A stretch of 64,000 nt of DNA from Petaurus breviceps papuanus (lineage: Eukaryota > Chordata > Mammalia > Diprotodontia > Petauridae): positions 99,400,394 through 99,464,393 of the forward strand of contig JAMXIF010001253.1 in the NCBI GenBank assembly GCA_028583685.1. Reading direction: 5' to 3'. Below the pieces are notes generated by a model. The model was not told where the DNA came from. It made no database searches and saw only the letters and a program-made list of their open reading frames with translations. This document shows, piece by piece, positions 23,205 through 34,631 of the stretch. Both the position numbers and the translations under genes were made by a program. Positions within the stretch are counted from its first letter, which is position 1. Every line of letters begins with the position of its first letter.

Positions 23205-23550
23205 ATCTCTGTTGCCCAGCCCACCTTTCTTGCAAACTTCCCTACTGCTGCTGAGGGCACCCCCATCCTTTCTGGTCACTCAGTTTTCACAGCTTCAAGT
23301 ATCATATTTACCTCCTTCCTGGTCTTCTACATCTCTTATGTCATTTGCTTTCTCTCTACCTGCTCAGCCACCAGCCCAGGTCATATCCTCTTGCCTGGTC
23401 TATTCCAATAGTCTGCTATTTGGTCTCTTTGCCTCAAGTCTCTCTCTGCTCAAATCCATCCTCCACACAGCAGTCCAAGTGATTTTCCTAAAGAAAAAAT
23501 CTGACCATATCACTCCCCTACTCAATAAAATATGTGGTTCCTTATTGACT
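23205..23550 (+). mobile_element. L2 LINE fragment
   Basis: It contains 'tgcctggtctattccaatagt', 'ctgctcaaatccatcctccac' and 'ctgaccatatcactccccta'. This is the internal 3' L2 text. The following 230 bp are AT-rich low-complexity DNA. Confidence 0.7.
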
Positions 23551-23839
23551 TTATAAAATATTATTCAATCTTTATCTCATCCTTTTTATATTTTATAATA
23601 TATATAATCATCACCATAATTGTATGCATATGAAATTTATAATAAATGTTAGTTTATACCATAAATATTAATTTACATGTACAAAATTTATTAAAAAGTA
23701 GATATTACTTTATGTATTATAAGCATTAATTGGCATATATATTATAAATATGTACATATACACATATTAGGAATGTGTGCTTAAATTTTTTTTCACTGAT
23801 AGGGGTGGAGTGCATGATAGAAAATGATGGAAGACCACT

Positions 23840-24295
23840 AGTCTAATAGAGGAATAAGACACTATACTCTACCCTACTTAGCAACATGTAGAATCTTGTG
23901 TTTGGTTCTGGAAGGCACAATTTAGGAAGGGTGTTGACAAACTGGGGTGAGTCCAAAAGATGGTGAGATGCCTGAAAGTCATGTAATAAAAGGATACACC
24001 AAAGGAAGTAGAGGTTGTTTAGTTTGGAGAAGAGAAGGCTTGGGAATGGAGGGAGAGGGAAAAGGGAAGTGAGAAGGACAGAACTGGTGTTTGAGTAAGT
24101 ATTTGAAGGCATGTCATATGGAAGAGGTACTCAAATCATTCTGCCTGATATAAACATAAACTTTGACTTGAAATAAGGGAAAACTTCCTAATAATTATCG
24201 ATGTCCAAAAGCAGAGTGGGATGTCTTGTGAAAGTAATGGGTCACTTCACTAGGAGTCCTCAATCAGAGGCTAGAATGGTGATCAATTTAATTCA
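23840..24295 (+). mobile_element. CR1/L3 LINE fragment
   Basis: It has 'gaggttgtttagtttggagaa', 'gtaagtatttgaaggcatgtc', 'gggaaaacttcctaataatt' and 'aggagtcctcaatcagaggct'. This is the forward CR1/L3 3' sequence order. Confidence 0.75.
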
Positions 24296-24319
24296 CTTTT
24301 TCTCTATTCCATACAACTT

Positions 24320-24644
24320 ACATTTGTTTTTAAATAAATAATAACTTTATTATGTATGTAAAGTATGTGACTTTCATAGTGATCTTACTTGTCTGCAACT
24401 TTCTGTTCTATTCTGTAAATTTTTTTAAAAGTTGCTTCAATTACCCTCTTTTTTTCTTTTCCTTTTTTCTACCCTAACCCCATTTCCTCACTTATTTCAC
24501 AATTGGAAAAAGAAAAGGAATGCTCTGCTAATAACTATGCATAGTCAAACAAGAACAAATTCCCACATTGATCAAGTCTCAATTATTTTGTATAATGAGT
24601 TAATCACCTACCCTTCAGTTGGTGGGGTAGAATGCTTAGGAACT
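24320..24644 (-). mobile_element. Probable L1-derived fragment, antisense
   Basis: Text such as 'gcatagtcaaacaagaacaaattcccacattg' parallels 17090-17130 ('tatagtcaagcaaaacaaatgtccacattgg'), so the two share a repeat source. Assignment to L1 non-coding sequence is inference. Confidence 0.4.
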
Positions 24645-26004
24645 GTGGTCTGACCAATTCAATTCATTAAACATCCACCATGTAGATGGCACTGTGCTAG
24701 GTGCTAGGGGGTACAAAGAAAAAAAAACTCCTAAAAAGTCCCTGCCCTCAAGGAGTTCACCTTTTAGAATGGAATAGAACAGGTAAAGAGAGGAGTAAAG
24801 AGAAGTGAATAAAAGAGAATTTGAGGAGTGAGAGATTACTAGCAATAGGGAGATCAGGAAATCTCCCAGCAGCTCCAGAGCTGAGCCTTTAATGAAACTG
24901 AGGATTCTAAAAGATGAGAGGTAAGAATGAAGTGCATTCCAGGCATAGGCAACAGACTGTGCAAAGAAACAGGTGGAAGACAGAAGACTAAATTCAGGGA
25001 ACAGCAAGTAGGTCAGTAGGTTTTGTTGGAATCCAGAGTATTTAAAGAGAAATAATAGGAAATAAGTCTGAAAAGGTATGGGGGAACCAGACTGTAAAGG
25101 ATTTTAACCACAAACACTAATTAAGTGCCTATATTTACAGGGTATGTTAGGTAATAGGAATACAAAGATAAACAATGAATAGTCCCAGGCTTGAAAGAGC
25201 TTCCAGAAATGTCAAACTGAGAAATTTGTATTTTATCCTAGAGGTTCTTGAGCAAGGGAATGACAGGGTCCAACTTGGGTTTTAGGAAGGTAAAATGGAA
25301 AACAGTGTAGAAGATAAAGTGAAGGGGGGCGGAGCCAAGATGGCGGAGTAGAAGCACGACCTTCCCGCAGCTCCGGCTTCCACCCTCCCCAATCCATGTA
25401 AAAAGGGGACTCTAAACAAACTTTGGAGCTGCAGAACCTACAAAATGACACAGAGAAACTAACCTCCCGCTGAGGACAGCCCGGCAGGCCGGCAGGAATC
25501 AGCCAGCGCAGCGCTCTGGGAGCCGAGCCCAGCCCCACTCCGAGGCTTTAGCCCCAGGGCGGGCCTGACCAGCCGCCTGCCAGAGAGACTCCAGATCAGC
25601 AGCAGCTGTGGCCGTTTCCAGATTTATCAATACATAGATGCAAAGGACAAGGTGAGAGGCCAGTGCAGTCTGGACTTTGGGACCCAGGAAGTGGGAGTGC
25701 GTGGCTTTTACCCCCGGAGCGAGAAACCACTGAGACGCCAGCACAGCCTGCCAGCGCCACCTGGAGGCTTCAGCTCCTGGCCTGCAGAGTGTAGGGGGAC
25801 CAAGCACCAGTCTGAGGGGTCATCGCTCTTGCTTTAACATGCTTGGATCTGGATTGCAGTCTAGGGTGGAGGTCCTGGGGTGTGTGTCCAGCTTGCCAGA
25901 GCGTGTGGAGACCTCAGAGAGGGCACCCATCTAATACCTCCGGCAGCTGAGAAAACCCCAGCGTTTGGGACGAAAACTCCCCTGTCTGGTGGCAGAGTCC
26001 TACT

Positions 26005-27103
26005 GTGGCAAAAAGCCCAAAAGTCAAATCATTGAGTGGCAAAATGAGCAGGCAAAGGAAACAAAGCAGACAGAAGATTCCAACATTACACTCCTATTTG
26101 GGGGATAAGAAGGAGCAAGGCATGGAACAGGAGGAAATCAGTGAAGTCAGAACTCCTGCACCAAAAGCTTCAAAGGAAAATACAAGCTGGTTACAGGCCA
26201 TAGAGGACCTTAAGAAGCAGATAAGAGAAGTGGAGGAAAAATTGGGAAGAGAAATGAGAACAATGCAAGAAAATTATGAAATGAGAGTCAACAGCCTGAC
26301 TGAAGAAAATAATACCTTAAAAAACAGACTGACTCAAATGGCAAAGGAGGCTCAAAAAGGCAACGAGGAGAAGAATGCCTTAAAAAGTCAAATTTGCCAG
26401 ATGGAAAAAGAATCTCAAAAGCTCACTGAGGAGAATCATTGCTTCAGAATTAGATTGGAGCAAATGGAAGCTAATGACTTTATGAGAAATCAAGATGCTG
26501 TTAAACAGATCCAAACAAATGAAAGAATAGAAGGCAATGTGAAATATCTCATGGGAAAAACCACTGACCTGGAAAATAGATCCAGGAGAGATAATTTAAA
26601 AATTATTGGACTGCCTGAGAGCCATGACCAAAGTAAGAGCCTGGAAAGCATCCTCCAGGAAGTTCTCAAAGAAAACTGCCCTGATGTTTTAGAACGAGAG
26701 GGCAAAATAGAGGTTGAAAGAATCCACCGATCACCTCCTGAAAAAGATCCCCAAAAGAAAACTCCTAGGAATATTATAGCCAGGTTCCGGAATTCCCAGA
26801 TTAAGGAGAATATTACAAGCAGCCAGGAAGAAACAATTTGAATATTGTGGAAACACAATCAGGATAACCCAGGATCTGGCAGCTTCTACACTGAGGGATC
26901 GAAGGGCCTGGAATGTGATATTCTGGAGGTCAAGGGAGCTGGGATTAAAACCAAGAGTCACCTACCCAGCAAAACTGAGTATCATGTTTCAGGGGAAAAT
27001 ATGGTCATTCAGTGGAATAGAGGACTTTCAAGCATTCTTGCTGAAAAAACCAGAGTTGAATAGAAAATTTGACATTCAGATACAAGAAGCAAGAGAAGCA
27101 TGA
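26005..27103 (+). pseudogene. L1-type ORF1 protein of the HAL1 element, frameshifted
   Basis: ORF1p is the RNA-binding chaperone of L1 elements. The reading frame from 26005 (or the more usual MSRQRKQ start at 26044) gives a basic N-terminus and a long coiled coil (about residues 60-180, with heptads such as IEDLKKQIREVEEKLGREM). An RRM region with LENRSRRDNLKIIGLPES follows, then the start of the C-terminal domain (PRNIIARF). Compared with the copy at 45617-46610, two bases are missing near 26810 (AAGGAGAAT against AAGGATAGAAT). This ends the frame at 26841. The remaining C-terminal domain (RELGLKPRVTYPAKLSIMFQ to QIQEAREA, stop 27101-27103) continues in another frame. Confidence 0.85.
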
Positions 27104-27155
27104 GAAGGTAAACAGGGAAAAGAAATCATAAGGAACTTATCAAAGTTGAACTATT

Positions 27156-27304
27156 TTTTTTTGAAGCAATCAGGGTTGAGTGGCTTGTTCGGGGTTGCAT
27201 GGCCAGTTGTTGTTTCTGGGTGTGGTGCTGGGTGTCTGGGGCCAGATTTGATCCGGGTCGTCCCGGCACTGGAGCCGGTGCTCTTGCTCGCTGAGCCACC
27301 TGGC
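27156..27304 (-). mobile_element. Marsupial tRNA-type SINE nested in the HAL1 element
   Basis: A reverse-strand SINE with a T-rich left end lies inside the HAL1 3' region. It is flanked by a perfect 15-bp duplication, CAAAGTTGAACTATT (27141-27155 and 27305-27319). It belongs to the subtype with a CAGCAAG...CCGGTGC head, like the left unit of the 13915-14262 composite and the copy at 48429. It must be younger than its host element. Confidence 0.9.
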
Positions 27305-28899
27305 CAAAGTTGAACTATTAACATTCCTACATGGAAAAACAATAATTGTAACCTATGAAACTTTTCTCAGTAGTTGAAGGGATTAGAAATATATATATAT
27401 ATATATATGTCTTTATATGAGGGTATGCAGGCATATGAATACATATGTGAATGTGTGTATATACGTTTACAGGTATACATAGATAGAGGGCACACATAGA
27501 TAGAGGGCACGGGACCAATTTAACAGGAAGGGATGATACTTAAAAGGTGAAATTAAGAGGTGAGAGGAATATAATGAGAGGAGATGGGGAGAGACAGAGT
27601 GGGGCAAACTATCTCATACAGAAGAGGCAAGGGAAAATGGTTACAATGGAGGGGAAGAATAGAAAGGCAAAAGGGAATAGGTCAACCTTATTCCTATTGA
27701 ATCTGGCTTGAGAAGGGAGGGAAATACACACTAAATAGGGGATCTCACCCTCCAGGAGAATAGGGGGGGAAGGGGATGTGAGGGGGGATGATGGAAGGGA
27801 GGGCAGGCTGGGGGGAAGGGAAGTTGGAAGCACCCACTTTTGAAAAGGGACAGGATCAAAGTAGAGAATAGAACAAGTGTGAGGTGGGATAGGAGGGAGG
27901 GAAATATAGTCAGTCTTTTACAATACATCTACTATGTTATTGTTTTGCATTAGCCACACATGTACAACCTATACTGAACTGCTTGTTCCCCCAGTGGGGG
28001 TGGGTGGCAGGGGAGGAAGGGAATGAATCTGGAATTGAAAGTTTTAAAATCAAATATTCAAATATATATATATGTGTGTGTATATATATATACATACTAT
28101 TATTAATACCATCTTACATGTAATTAAGAAAAAAGATATACAGGCACTGAGGCATAGAGATCCACTGGAAAAGTTGAAACGGGTATGGGAGAAAATATGG
28201 GAGAGAGCAGATTGGAGGTGGGGATATCCTGTGGGACTGCTGTTTTGGGGGGATGGGTGGGGGGAAAATGGGGAGAAAATTTGTAACTCAAAATCTGGTG
28301 GAAACGAATGATGTAAATCAGCAGTTAATAAAGCATTTAAATTAAAAAAAAAGAAGATAAATTGAAGAGAAGGCAGACAAACCTGGAGAATCAATTAGTA
28401 AACTATTGAAATAGTCTCGGCATGAACATCCAAATTAGGATGGTGGCTGTAAAAGTGGAGAGAAGGGGATTTTAAATGCAAGATATGTAGAGATAGAATC
28501 AATATGATTTGTCTAGCTTGGGGATATGAGAAATAAGGAAAAGTGTTGGAAGACAACTAGAGTCAAGGTTGACTCCTAGGTTGTAAACCTGGCCTAACTA
28601 GAACAGAAAGAGGAAAATTTGGAGGTGGGGTAGATTTGGGGGGAGACAATGAGTTCTAAACTGTATTAATTTTGAGATGCCTAAATGATAGCTCAAGAGG
28701 AGCTGTCCAGAAGGCAACTGATGATATGAGACTGGGATTTAGGGAGGAAATTAAGACTGAATTTATAGGCTTGGAATACCAACATTTGGGAATCATTTGC
28801 ATAAAGATGATCATTGAATCCACGGGAGCTAATGAGATCACTAAAAGGTGGGGGGGGGGGTGTAAAAGAGAGGAGAGCACTTGCCAGGAATGTTGCCTA

Positions 28900-28983
28900 G
28901 AAGATTCTTGTGAGATATGGGTTGAATTAGTTGACCTCTGGGGGTCCCTTCCACCTCTAAGATTGTGTGATTCTGTAACAACA
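28900..28983 (+). mobile_element. CR1/L3 LINE 3' terminus
   Basis: The text 'ttgacctctgggggtcccttccacctctaagattgtgtgattctgt' is the terminal CR1/L3 sequence, with the ATTCTGT-type end. It is short and old. Confidence 0.65.
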
Positions 28984-29685
28984 TAAATAACTACAATATT
29001 ACATGGTAAGTATATTAGAAGGTTGCAAAACAAAAAGCCCATAAAGACTAGCCAGAAATATCACAAATATTATTAGTTACAATTTAAGCAAAATAATATT
29101 AAAGACTGATATTTCCTAAATATGTAAATCCACCAACTCATCAAAAATAAGGGGAAAACACAGCTGTTTACAAAAGACCTCCAACAATGTTTTGTGCTGC
29201 AGGCTCCCTCTACTGGCTCTGTAATACTAAGTAAAAGGTGCATAGAACTGAGCTGATGAAATTTTGGAATTCAGAACAAAGTTTTCTTTACTATCACAGA
29301 GGACATCTCAGTAAAACAATTAGGAAACTTAGCATTGGGGTGAAGTTTAAAAAGATAATTACCAGTTGTGGCAACTGTCACAAATTCTATCTTATCTGAA
29401 TGCAGTCTCTTCTCACTCTTGTTCTTCACTTAGAACCTTTAAGAAATCTTGCTATAGATCTCTGGACAGGAATTTCCTAAATCACTTGGTTCATTTGCAT
29501 GCTGGTACATTGTCAATTACCTACAAGGTTGTTCTCTGTTCAGTTGTTGTTTTTTTTATCTCAACAAATAAAAATTTATTTTATGTCAAGAAATGGGAAA
29601 ATGAAAACTGTTTCTCCCATTGGACAACCAATTAAAGGAAGGCAAAAGTGCCCCATGTTTACAAGAAGGTGGAAGGAAATAAACA

Positions 29686-29895
29686 TTTATATAGTGCCTT
29701 CTATGTGCCAGGCACTGTGCTAAGGGTTTTACAATGACAACCCTGCAAGGTTCTGCTATTATCCTCATTTCTTAGTTGAGGAAACTGAGGCAGACAAAGG
29801 CTAAGTGACTTCACATAGCTAATAAGGGTCTGAGGCTGGATTTGAACTCTGGTATTCCTGATTCCAGGCCCAGCACTCTATCCACTGTGCCACTT
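29686..29895 (-). mobile_element. Nearly complete MIR-type CORE-SINE
   Basis: On the + strand it reads from 'tatagtgccttctatgtgccaggcactgtgctaag' through 'ttgaggaaactgaggcag' and 'gctgg atttgaactctgg' to 'cactctatccactgtgcc'. This is the complement of a tRNA-head to tail MIR-like SINE. It is well preserved. Confidence 0.8.
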
Positions 29896-30049
29896 GTTAA
29901 CATATAATGTGACCTTGAAGGAAATAAGGCAATTGGTATAAACTTCAAACATCCTTAAACAATTAAGAAAATAAGCACATCCCACTTGGAGTGAATCAAA
30001 GAAATGGAATTAGAATCCAGAACCAATACATTTTAAATTCATAATGGGT

Positions 30050-30300
30050 TTCTAGAAAATTTATTAAGGATTAATAATTAATTATTAATTATATCAACAA
30101 TCTAATTTAAAATTAATAATTAATTGTTTAATGTTATTGATTATTATATTAATTATTAATTGATAAATTATTAAAAATTAATTAATAATTAAAATTAAGG
30201 ATTTTTTTATAAATCTCTATTCTTATTCATTCAATTTTTATTTTCAATCTTTTTTATTTATTCAATTATTTTCAATCTTTATTCATTCAAATAAACATGA
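30050..30300 (+). repeat. AT-rich low-complexity DNA
   Basis: A tract built from TTAATTA/ATTAATAATT units and then imperfect 'ttcaatctttattcattcaa' repeats. No gene content. Confidence 0.85.
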
Positions 30301-31604
30301 AATCTACTGTTGATCTAATTCACACCTGATGATCAATCTTCTGAACCTTTTTAAAAAATTTATTAGACTGGCTCTTCCATGTTTAGATTATATTTATAGG
30401 AATCTCAAGGAAGAAAATCAAGACATGTACCAACACATTTCTGGGTTAACATTCAAAAGCTGAACAACCAAGTCTGTATCTCTTTCTTCTTGGACCATGC
30501 CTCTTCAAGGAAATCAGTAGGGTTCTTCCCAGAGAGCAGTATTGAGAACCCAAGCTGGATTGGAGCCCTACAGAGTAGTTTAGAAGCAAGTGTGCTAGTA
30601 AATAACAATCAGCTGTCAGAAAAAAATGTACATGGGACACATTTTTAAGTTTAATCTGACTTATTAACATTTTCTTCATCACTTTCTTAAGTCTAGACAA
30701 TCGATAAAAAATTAATCAAGTCCTGATCTGTAATATTTCTGAGACTCACAAAGACAATTTAGCAATCCTCAAGGCGGTCTACTCCAGCACACCACTGCAT
30801 TGAGGGCTTTTCCCATAGGTTGATCCTAATAAGATTTCTTCAGGGGATAGAGAAGAAGAAATTGTTTTTTAGATGGGTCAATATCCTCAATATTTCCTTA
30901 GTGAGGAAGACAATGAAATTTTTGGCTATTATTCTTAATACATTTACTTAACAAAAGGTCTCCCCCCCCCATCTTCAAACTGGGAATTAAATAAAGGGCT
31001 CTTTAATAGTCTAGAGCATAATATTTTTAGTTTTAAAAATTCTTTTTAAAAAAAATATGCTTCCGCAGTGACAACCAGTTCAGATTGGACAGACTTTTAG
31101 TCAAAATTGCTGAATTGGGAATATTATTTCATGAGTTAAAAACTGAAGAAAAATGAATATTTAAAAAAAATACAAATGTGATTTCCCCAGACTGGGGTCA
31201 AAGTATTTTGGACAAATCATTTAACCTCTCTGAGACTGTTTCCTTGTCCTCATCTGATCAACTTTTCACCAGGTAAAATGGGGATAATAATCCTTGGATT
31301 TCTACCTTCTTATCATTTTCTGTCCTCTGACACTGCTACCACCTGGTTCAGGCCCTTATCAGTTCAAACCTGGACTATGGAAATAGCCTACTGATTGGTC
31401 TTCAGGCCTTAAGTCTCTCCTCACTCCAGTCTATCCTCCCCTTAGCTGTCAAATTGATCTTTCTAAAGTGAAGGTCTGACCATTCAATAAACCCCTGTTT
31501 AATGAACTCCAGTAAAACTCTCTATTATTTCTAGGATCAAATGTAAAACCCGGTTTGGTTTTTAAAATTCTGGCCCCTTCCTACCTTTCCAGTACTGCTA
31601 GTAC

Positions 31605-31840
31605 TAGCTAGCATTTATAATACTTTAAGGATCACAAAGCATTTTACAAATATTATGTCATTTTATCCTCACAACAATCCTGGAATATGGGTGCTATTAT
31701 TAGCCCTATTTTATTAAAGAAGAAATGAGGAACTGAGGTTAGGTGACTTCCCCAGGGTCACACAACTAGTGAGGATTTGAATTCAGGTGTTCCTGACTCC
31801 AAATTGAGCACTCTACTCACTGTATCACCTACTTGACCCT
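31605..31840 (-). mobile_element. MIR-type CORE-SINE inside L2
   Basis: It has reverse order text: 'tagcatttataatactttaagg', 'tcctcacaacaatcctgg', 'aggtgacttccccagggtc', and 'gcactctactcactgtatcac' at the head. Confidence 0.75.
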
Positions 31841-32094
31841 CAGGTACAGTGATACTGGACTCCTTATAGTTCTTTGCACAAGACACTCCATCTCCTGACT
31901 CTGCATCCTCAGTGGCTGTCTCCCATGCCTGATGTCCCCCATGCTGAAATTTCTTCCTCCTCCTCTCTGCCTCCTGACCTCCCTAACTTCCTTCAAGTCA
32001 TAGCTAAAGTCCTATATTTCACAAGAACCTGATCTCTCTCAATGCTAATATTTTCCCTCTGTGATTATGTACCTTGTTTGTACAGAATTGTTTG

Positions 32095-32237
32095 CATGGT
32101 GTTGTTCAGTCGTGTCTGACTCTTTGTGACTCAATTTGGGAGTTTCTTGCCAAAGATACTGGGGTGGTTTTCCATTTCCTTCAGCTCGTTTTAAAGATTA
32201 GAAAACTAAGGCAAATAGGGTTAAGTGACTTGCATAT
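32095..32237 (-). mobile_element. RTE-tailed SINE, 3' part, inside L2
   Basis: It opens GTTGTTCAGTCGTGTCTGAC, the complement of the RTE-like tail 'gtcagacacgactgaacaac', followed by 'tctttgtgactcaatttggg', 'ttgccaaagatactggggtgg' and 'aaactaaggcaaatagggtt'. The tRNA-like head is missing. Confidence 0.8.
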
Positions 32238-32699
32238 TGTCTCCCCCATTAAATAATGAGCTCCATGAAGGCAGGGACTGTTTTTTCCTTGTCCTCAGCA
32301 CATAGTACAAGGCCTGGCACACAGCAAGTGTATAAGAAATGCCTGTTGATGATGTTGTTGTTGATTATTATGCTTAAAAAATTGTGTATATGGGGAGAAA
32401 TAGTGCTTTTCACTCTTGGATAATTATTAGTTGCTATTACCTTTACTACTTAGCAACTACCCCTTTCCCCAGGGTCATCAATATTTATTAGCTCCTCCCT
32501 TACAGAAGAGGAAATATTTTTTTTTTATTTCTAACATTTTGTAAACCAGTTGTGATCTGCTGCTATATGCTATTTGATTAGGGGTCATGATGGTAGTGGG
32601 GTGTTTCCTTTTTTTTTTTTCTTACAGCTTACTTGGATAGAACAAGGAAAGCAGAAACTTGTCAAGGATTTAAAATATTTAAAATTGTTTTAGATATGT

Positions 32700-32957
32700 T
32701 GCCACTCCCTTTCCTCACTATGGGCATTTTCACAGCCTGCCCCCCCGTTCCAGGAATGCTTTCTTTTCTCATTTCCATGTCCTAGCTCCCCTCAGCTCCT
32801 CTTCCTTCCAATATCAGCTGAAATCCCACCTTTTTCTGGAAGTCTCTTCCAGTCTCCCAAAATGCTAATGCCTCCCCTCTAAGGTTGCCTCCAAATTTAC
32901 CCAGTATTTATCTTGTTTGTGTATGTATGTATATGTATATGTGTATATGTGTGTGTG

Positions 32958-33051
<94 letters not shown>

Positions 33052-33150
33052 TGTTGTCTCCCCTCCTTTGACTACAAGCTTCTTGAGGGTAGGATTTAGC
33101 AGCCGTGCCTGGCACACAGTAAACAATTAGTAAATGCTTGTTGCCTTGAC
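32700..33150 (+). mobile_element. L2 LINE 3' end with an internal TG/TA microsatellite
   Basis: L2 text flanks the microsatellite: 'caggaatgctttcttttctca' and 'gaaatcccacctttttctgg' before, 'tacaagcttcttgagggtagg' and 'aacaattagtaaatgcttgttg' after. The microsatellite (32918-33048) starts as GTATGT/GTGTAT and becomes a pure TA run of more than 50 bp. Overlapping open frames here are artefacts of the repeat. Confidence 0.8.
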
Positions 33151-33640
33151 TTGCTGACCTGCCAAACAAATGTAATGAAACATTCTTTTTGGTTTATTTT
33201 GCAAGATAAAATCTTGCTTAACGAAGTTAAATTTTTAAATAATCTACTTGAGGGAGAGGTGATAATTCGGCTTTGTCTTATCAAACTGTGAATTATTAGC
33301 AACTCCACTGTGAACTTGAAACACTTCCACCCAGTGTTTAACTTATGATTCAGACATCTAAATTGAACTCTAGGAAAGATGAAGATGAAAGAATAAAGAA
33401 AATGTAAGTGTGGGCAGTTTCTCCAGAAAAAGGTGAATAAAATACTCAAACTAAAACTTTTTATTTATTCGAATTCAGTAACAGCCTCACTGATTTCTAT
33501 TCTAGCAACAAATCTTTGCAGATAGTCCTCAAAAACAGTAAAGTTTCAGATACCAAGGGTCTATTTCCTAGAAATGTGCAAAACTATTTTCCATAATAAT
33601 GGGGACAAAAATGATGGATAATCAAAATTCTGTAGGTCAG

Positions 33641-33813
33641 CAGTACTCAGGCTTGGTCTCAGAACCACTTAATACTCTTAAAAATTACTGAGGACATCTG
33701 AAAGAACTTCTTTATGTGAGTTATGTCTATTAATATTTACCTAATATAAATTGTCTTATTATTATTATGAATATAATTTTGATGTTACAGACCCCCTGAA
33801 AGGGTCTTGTTGC
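33641..33813 (+). mobile_element. hAT-Charlie-type non-autonomous transposon
   Basis: The text 'ggtctcagaaccacttaatactcttaaaaattactgaggac' at the left and 'attattatgaatataattttga...gaccccctgaaagggtct' at the right matches an internally deleted Charlie-type element as I recall the human consensus. A direct repeat, TGTAGGTCAG, flanks it (33631-33640 and 33814-33823), consistent with the 8-bp hAT duplication. Confidence 0.65.
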
Positions 33814-33821
33814 TGTAGGTC

Positions 33822-33976
33822 AGCCACAACACTTCCAAGAAGCAGATTAAAAATGTAATTGGGAAATATCTAACAAAATATATAAAAATACAGGTAATGC
33901 TAATGTGTGGTTTCTAACTCAACTTGCAGCCTATGGGGCTCTTTATCTATGGTTTCTATTTGAGTTTGACACTACT
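33822..33976 (-). mobile_element. Small MITE with CAG-GTGTCAAAC ends
   Basis: The + strand ends 'tgagtttgacactactg', complement CAGTAGTGTCAAACTCA. The interior 'aaaatgtaattgggaaatatctaac' is the complement of text in 60645-60832 ('taaatatttcccaattacattt'). The two copies lie in opposite orientation and support one small non-coding family. Confidence 0.55.
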
Positions 33977-34631
33977 GTTGGAAGCAATCTCCTCACCTCT
34001 AAAAATTCTCCTAGCTAAGCAGGTAAGAGTAGGAGGATTGATTTAAGATTTTCATTTCCTCTTTCTGCACCTTTTCTACCCCTTGGTGGTATGACTAATT
34101 AGCAGCCAAATGGGGTTAAAGGCAAACACCCAAAGAAAGAAAACCCAAGGGCCTGGATAACCTGGCCAAAGAAGTTTGACTATATGGTGATTCGTTGTAT
34201 TAAAAGCTCTCCTTGAGTATTAAGTATTAATCCTCCGTATTAAGACTCCTTGAGAAATTTTCTTTGTGAGAATTCCCAGGAAAGTGATGTTCTTCCTCTG
34301 ATGTCCTCTTTTTATTGTTGTTGCTGTTTGTTTTTATTCCTACAGATAAATTCCTCTAAGAGGCACCTTCTCTTGCAGCCTCTGGGGACTCTGCTTTTAT
34401 TCTATGGTTAAAAAGCAAGTCTAGGAAGAAGTTATTATTTTTATATTAATTATATAAAATTATATATTATCAAAATGGAAAGAGTAAAGAAACTGGGAAT
34501 ATGGAGACCTCATTGAAAAGCCCATCTCAAATCCTTAATACAGTGTGATCGTGAGTAAATCACTTAACCTCCTTGATTTCAGCTTCTTCGTCTGTACAAC
34601 TGGAATAATGATACCAGGACTGTCTACCACG

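Larger units (their letters stand above)
25324..28351 (+). mobile_element. Full-length HAL1-type (ORF1-only) L1 relative
   Basis: The element starts GGGGGGCGGAGCCAAGATGG, a typical L1 5' UTR start, and ends in a poly-A tail. It is flanked by a 15-bp duplication with one mismatch (AGAAGATAAAGTGAA at 25309-25323, AGAAGATAAATTGAA at 28352-28366). The layout is a 5' UTR of about 0.68 kb, ORF1 (to 27103), then about 1.25 kb of G/A-rich 3' sequence holding a nested SINE. There is no reverse transcriptase or endonuclease ORF at all. The second copy at 44545-46680 has the same junction from ORF1 to 3' region, so loss of ORF2 is a family trait. Such elements must be mobilised by an L1 in trans. Confidence 0.85.
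24645..28870 (+). repeat. Old unassigned repeat interrupted by the HAL1-type element
   Basis: The left part is 24645-25308 ('ggcactgtgctaggtgctagg', 'cctcaaggagttcac', 'gcattccaggcataggcaac', 'agactgtaaaggattttaac'). The right part is 28367-28870 ('gaaatagtctcggcatgaac', 'gtcaaggttgactcctagg', 'gcctaaatgatagctc'). The two parts read as one continuous element with the 3.0-kb insertion removed. It is the same family as 13330-13640 and 37770-38420. Confidence 0.5.
31300..32350 (+). mobile_element. L2 LINE 3' region carrying two nested SINEs
   Basis: L2 text occurs in three collinear blocks: about 31300-31600 ('cctggactatggaaatagcct', 'cctcactccagtctatcctcc'), 31845-32090 ('tgcacaagacactccatctcc', 'ccttgtttgtacagaattg') and 32240-32350 ('aatgagctccatgaaggcaggg', 'agtacaaggcctggcacacag'). 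The gaps are filled by a CORE-SINE and an RTE-tailed SINE. Confidence 0.8.

Noticed and set aside
32885-33169. Tyr/Ile/Val/Cys-rich frames
   Set aside because: They are translations of a TG/TA microsatellite.
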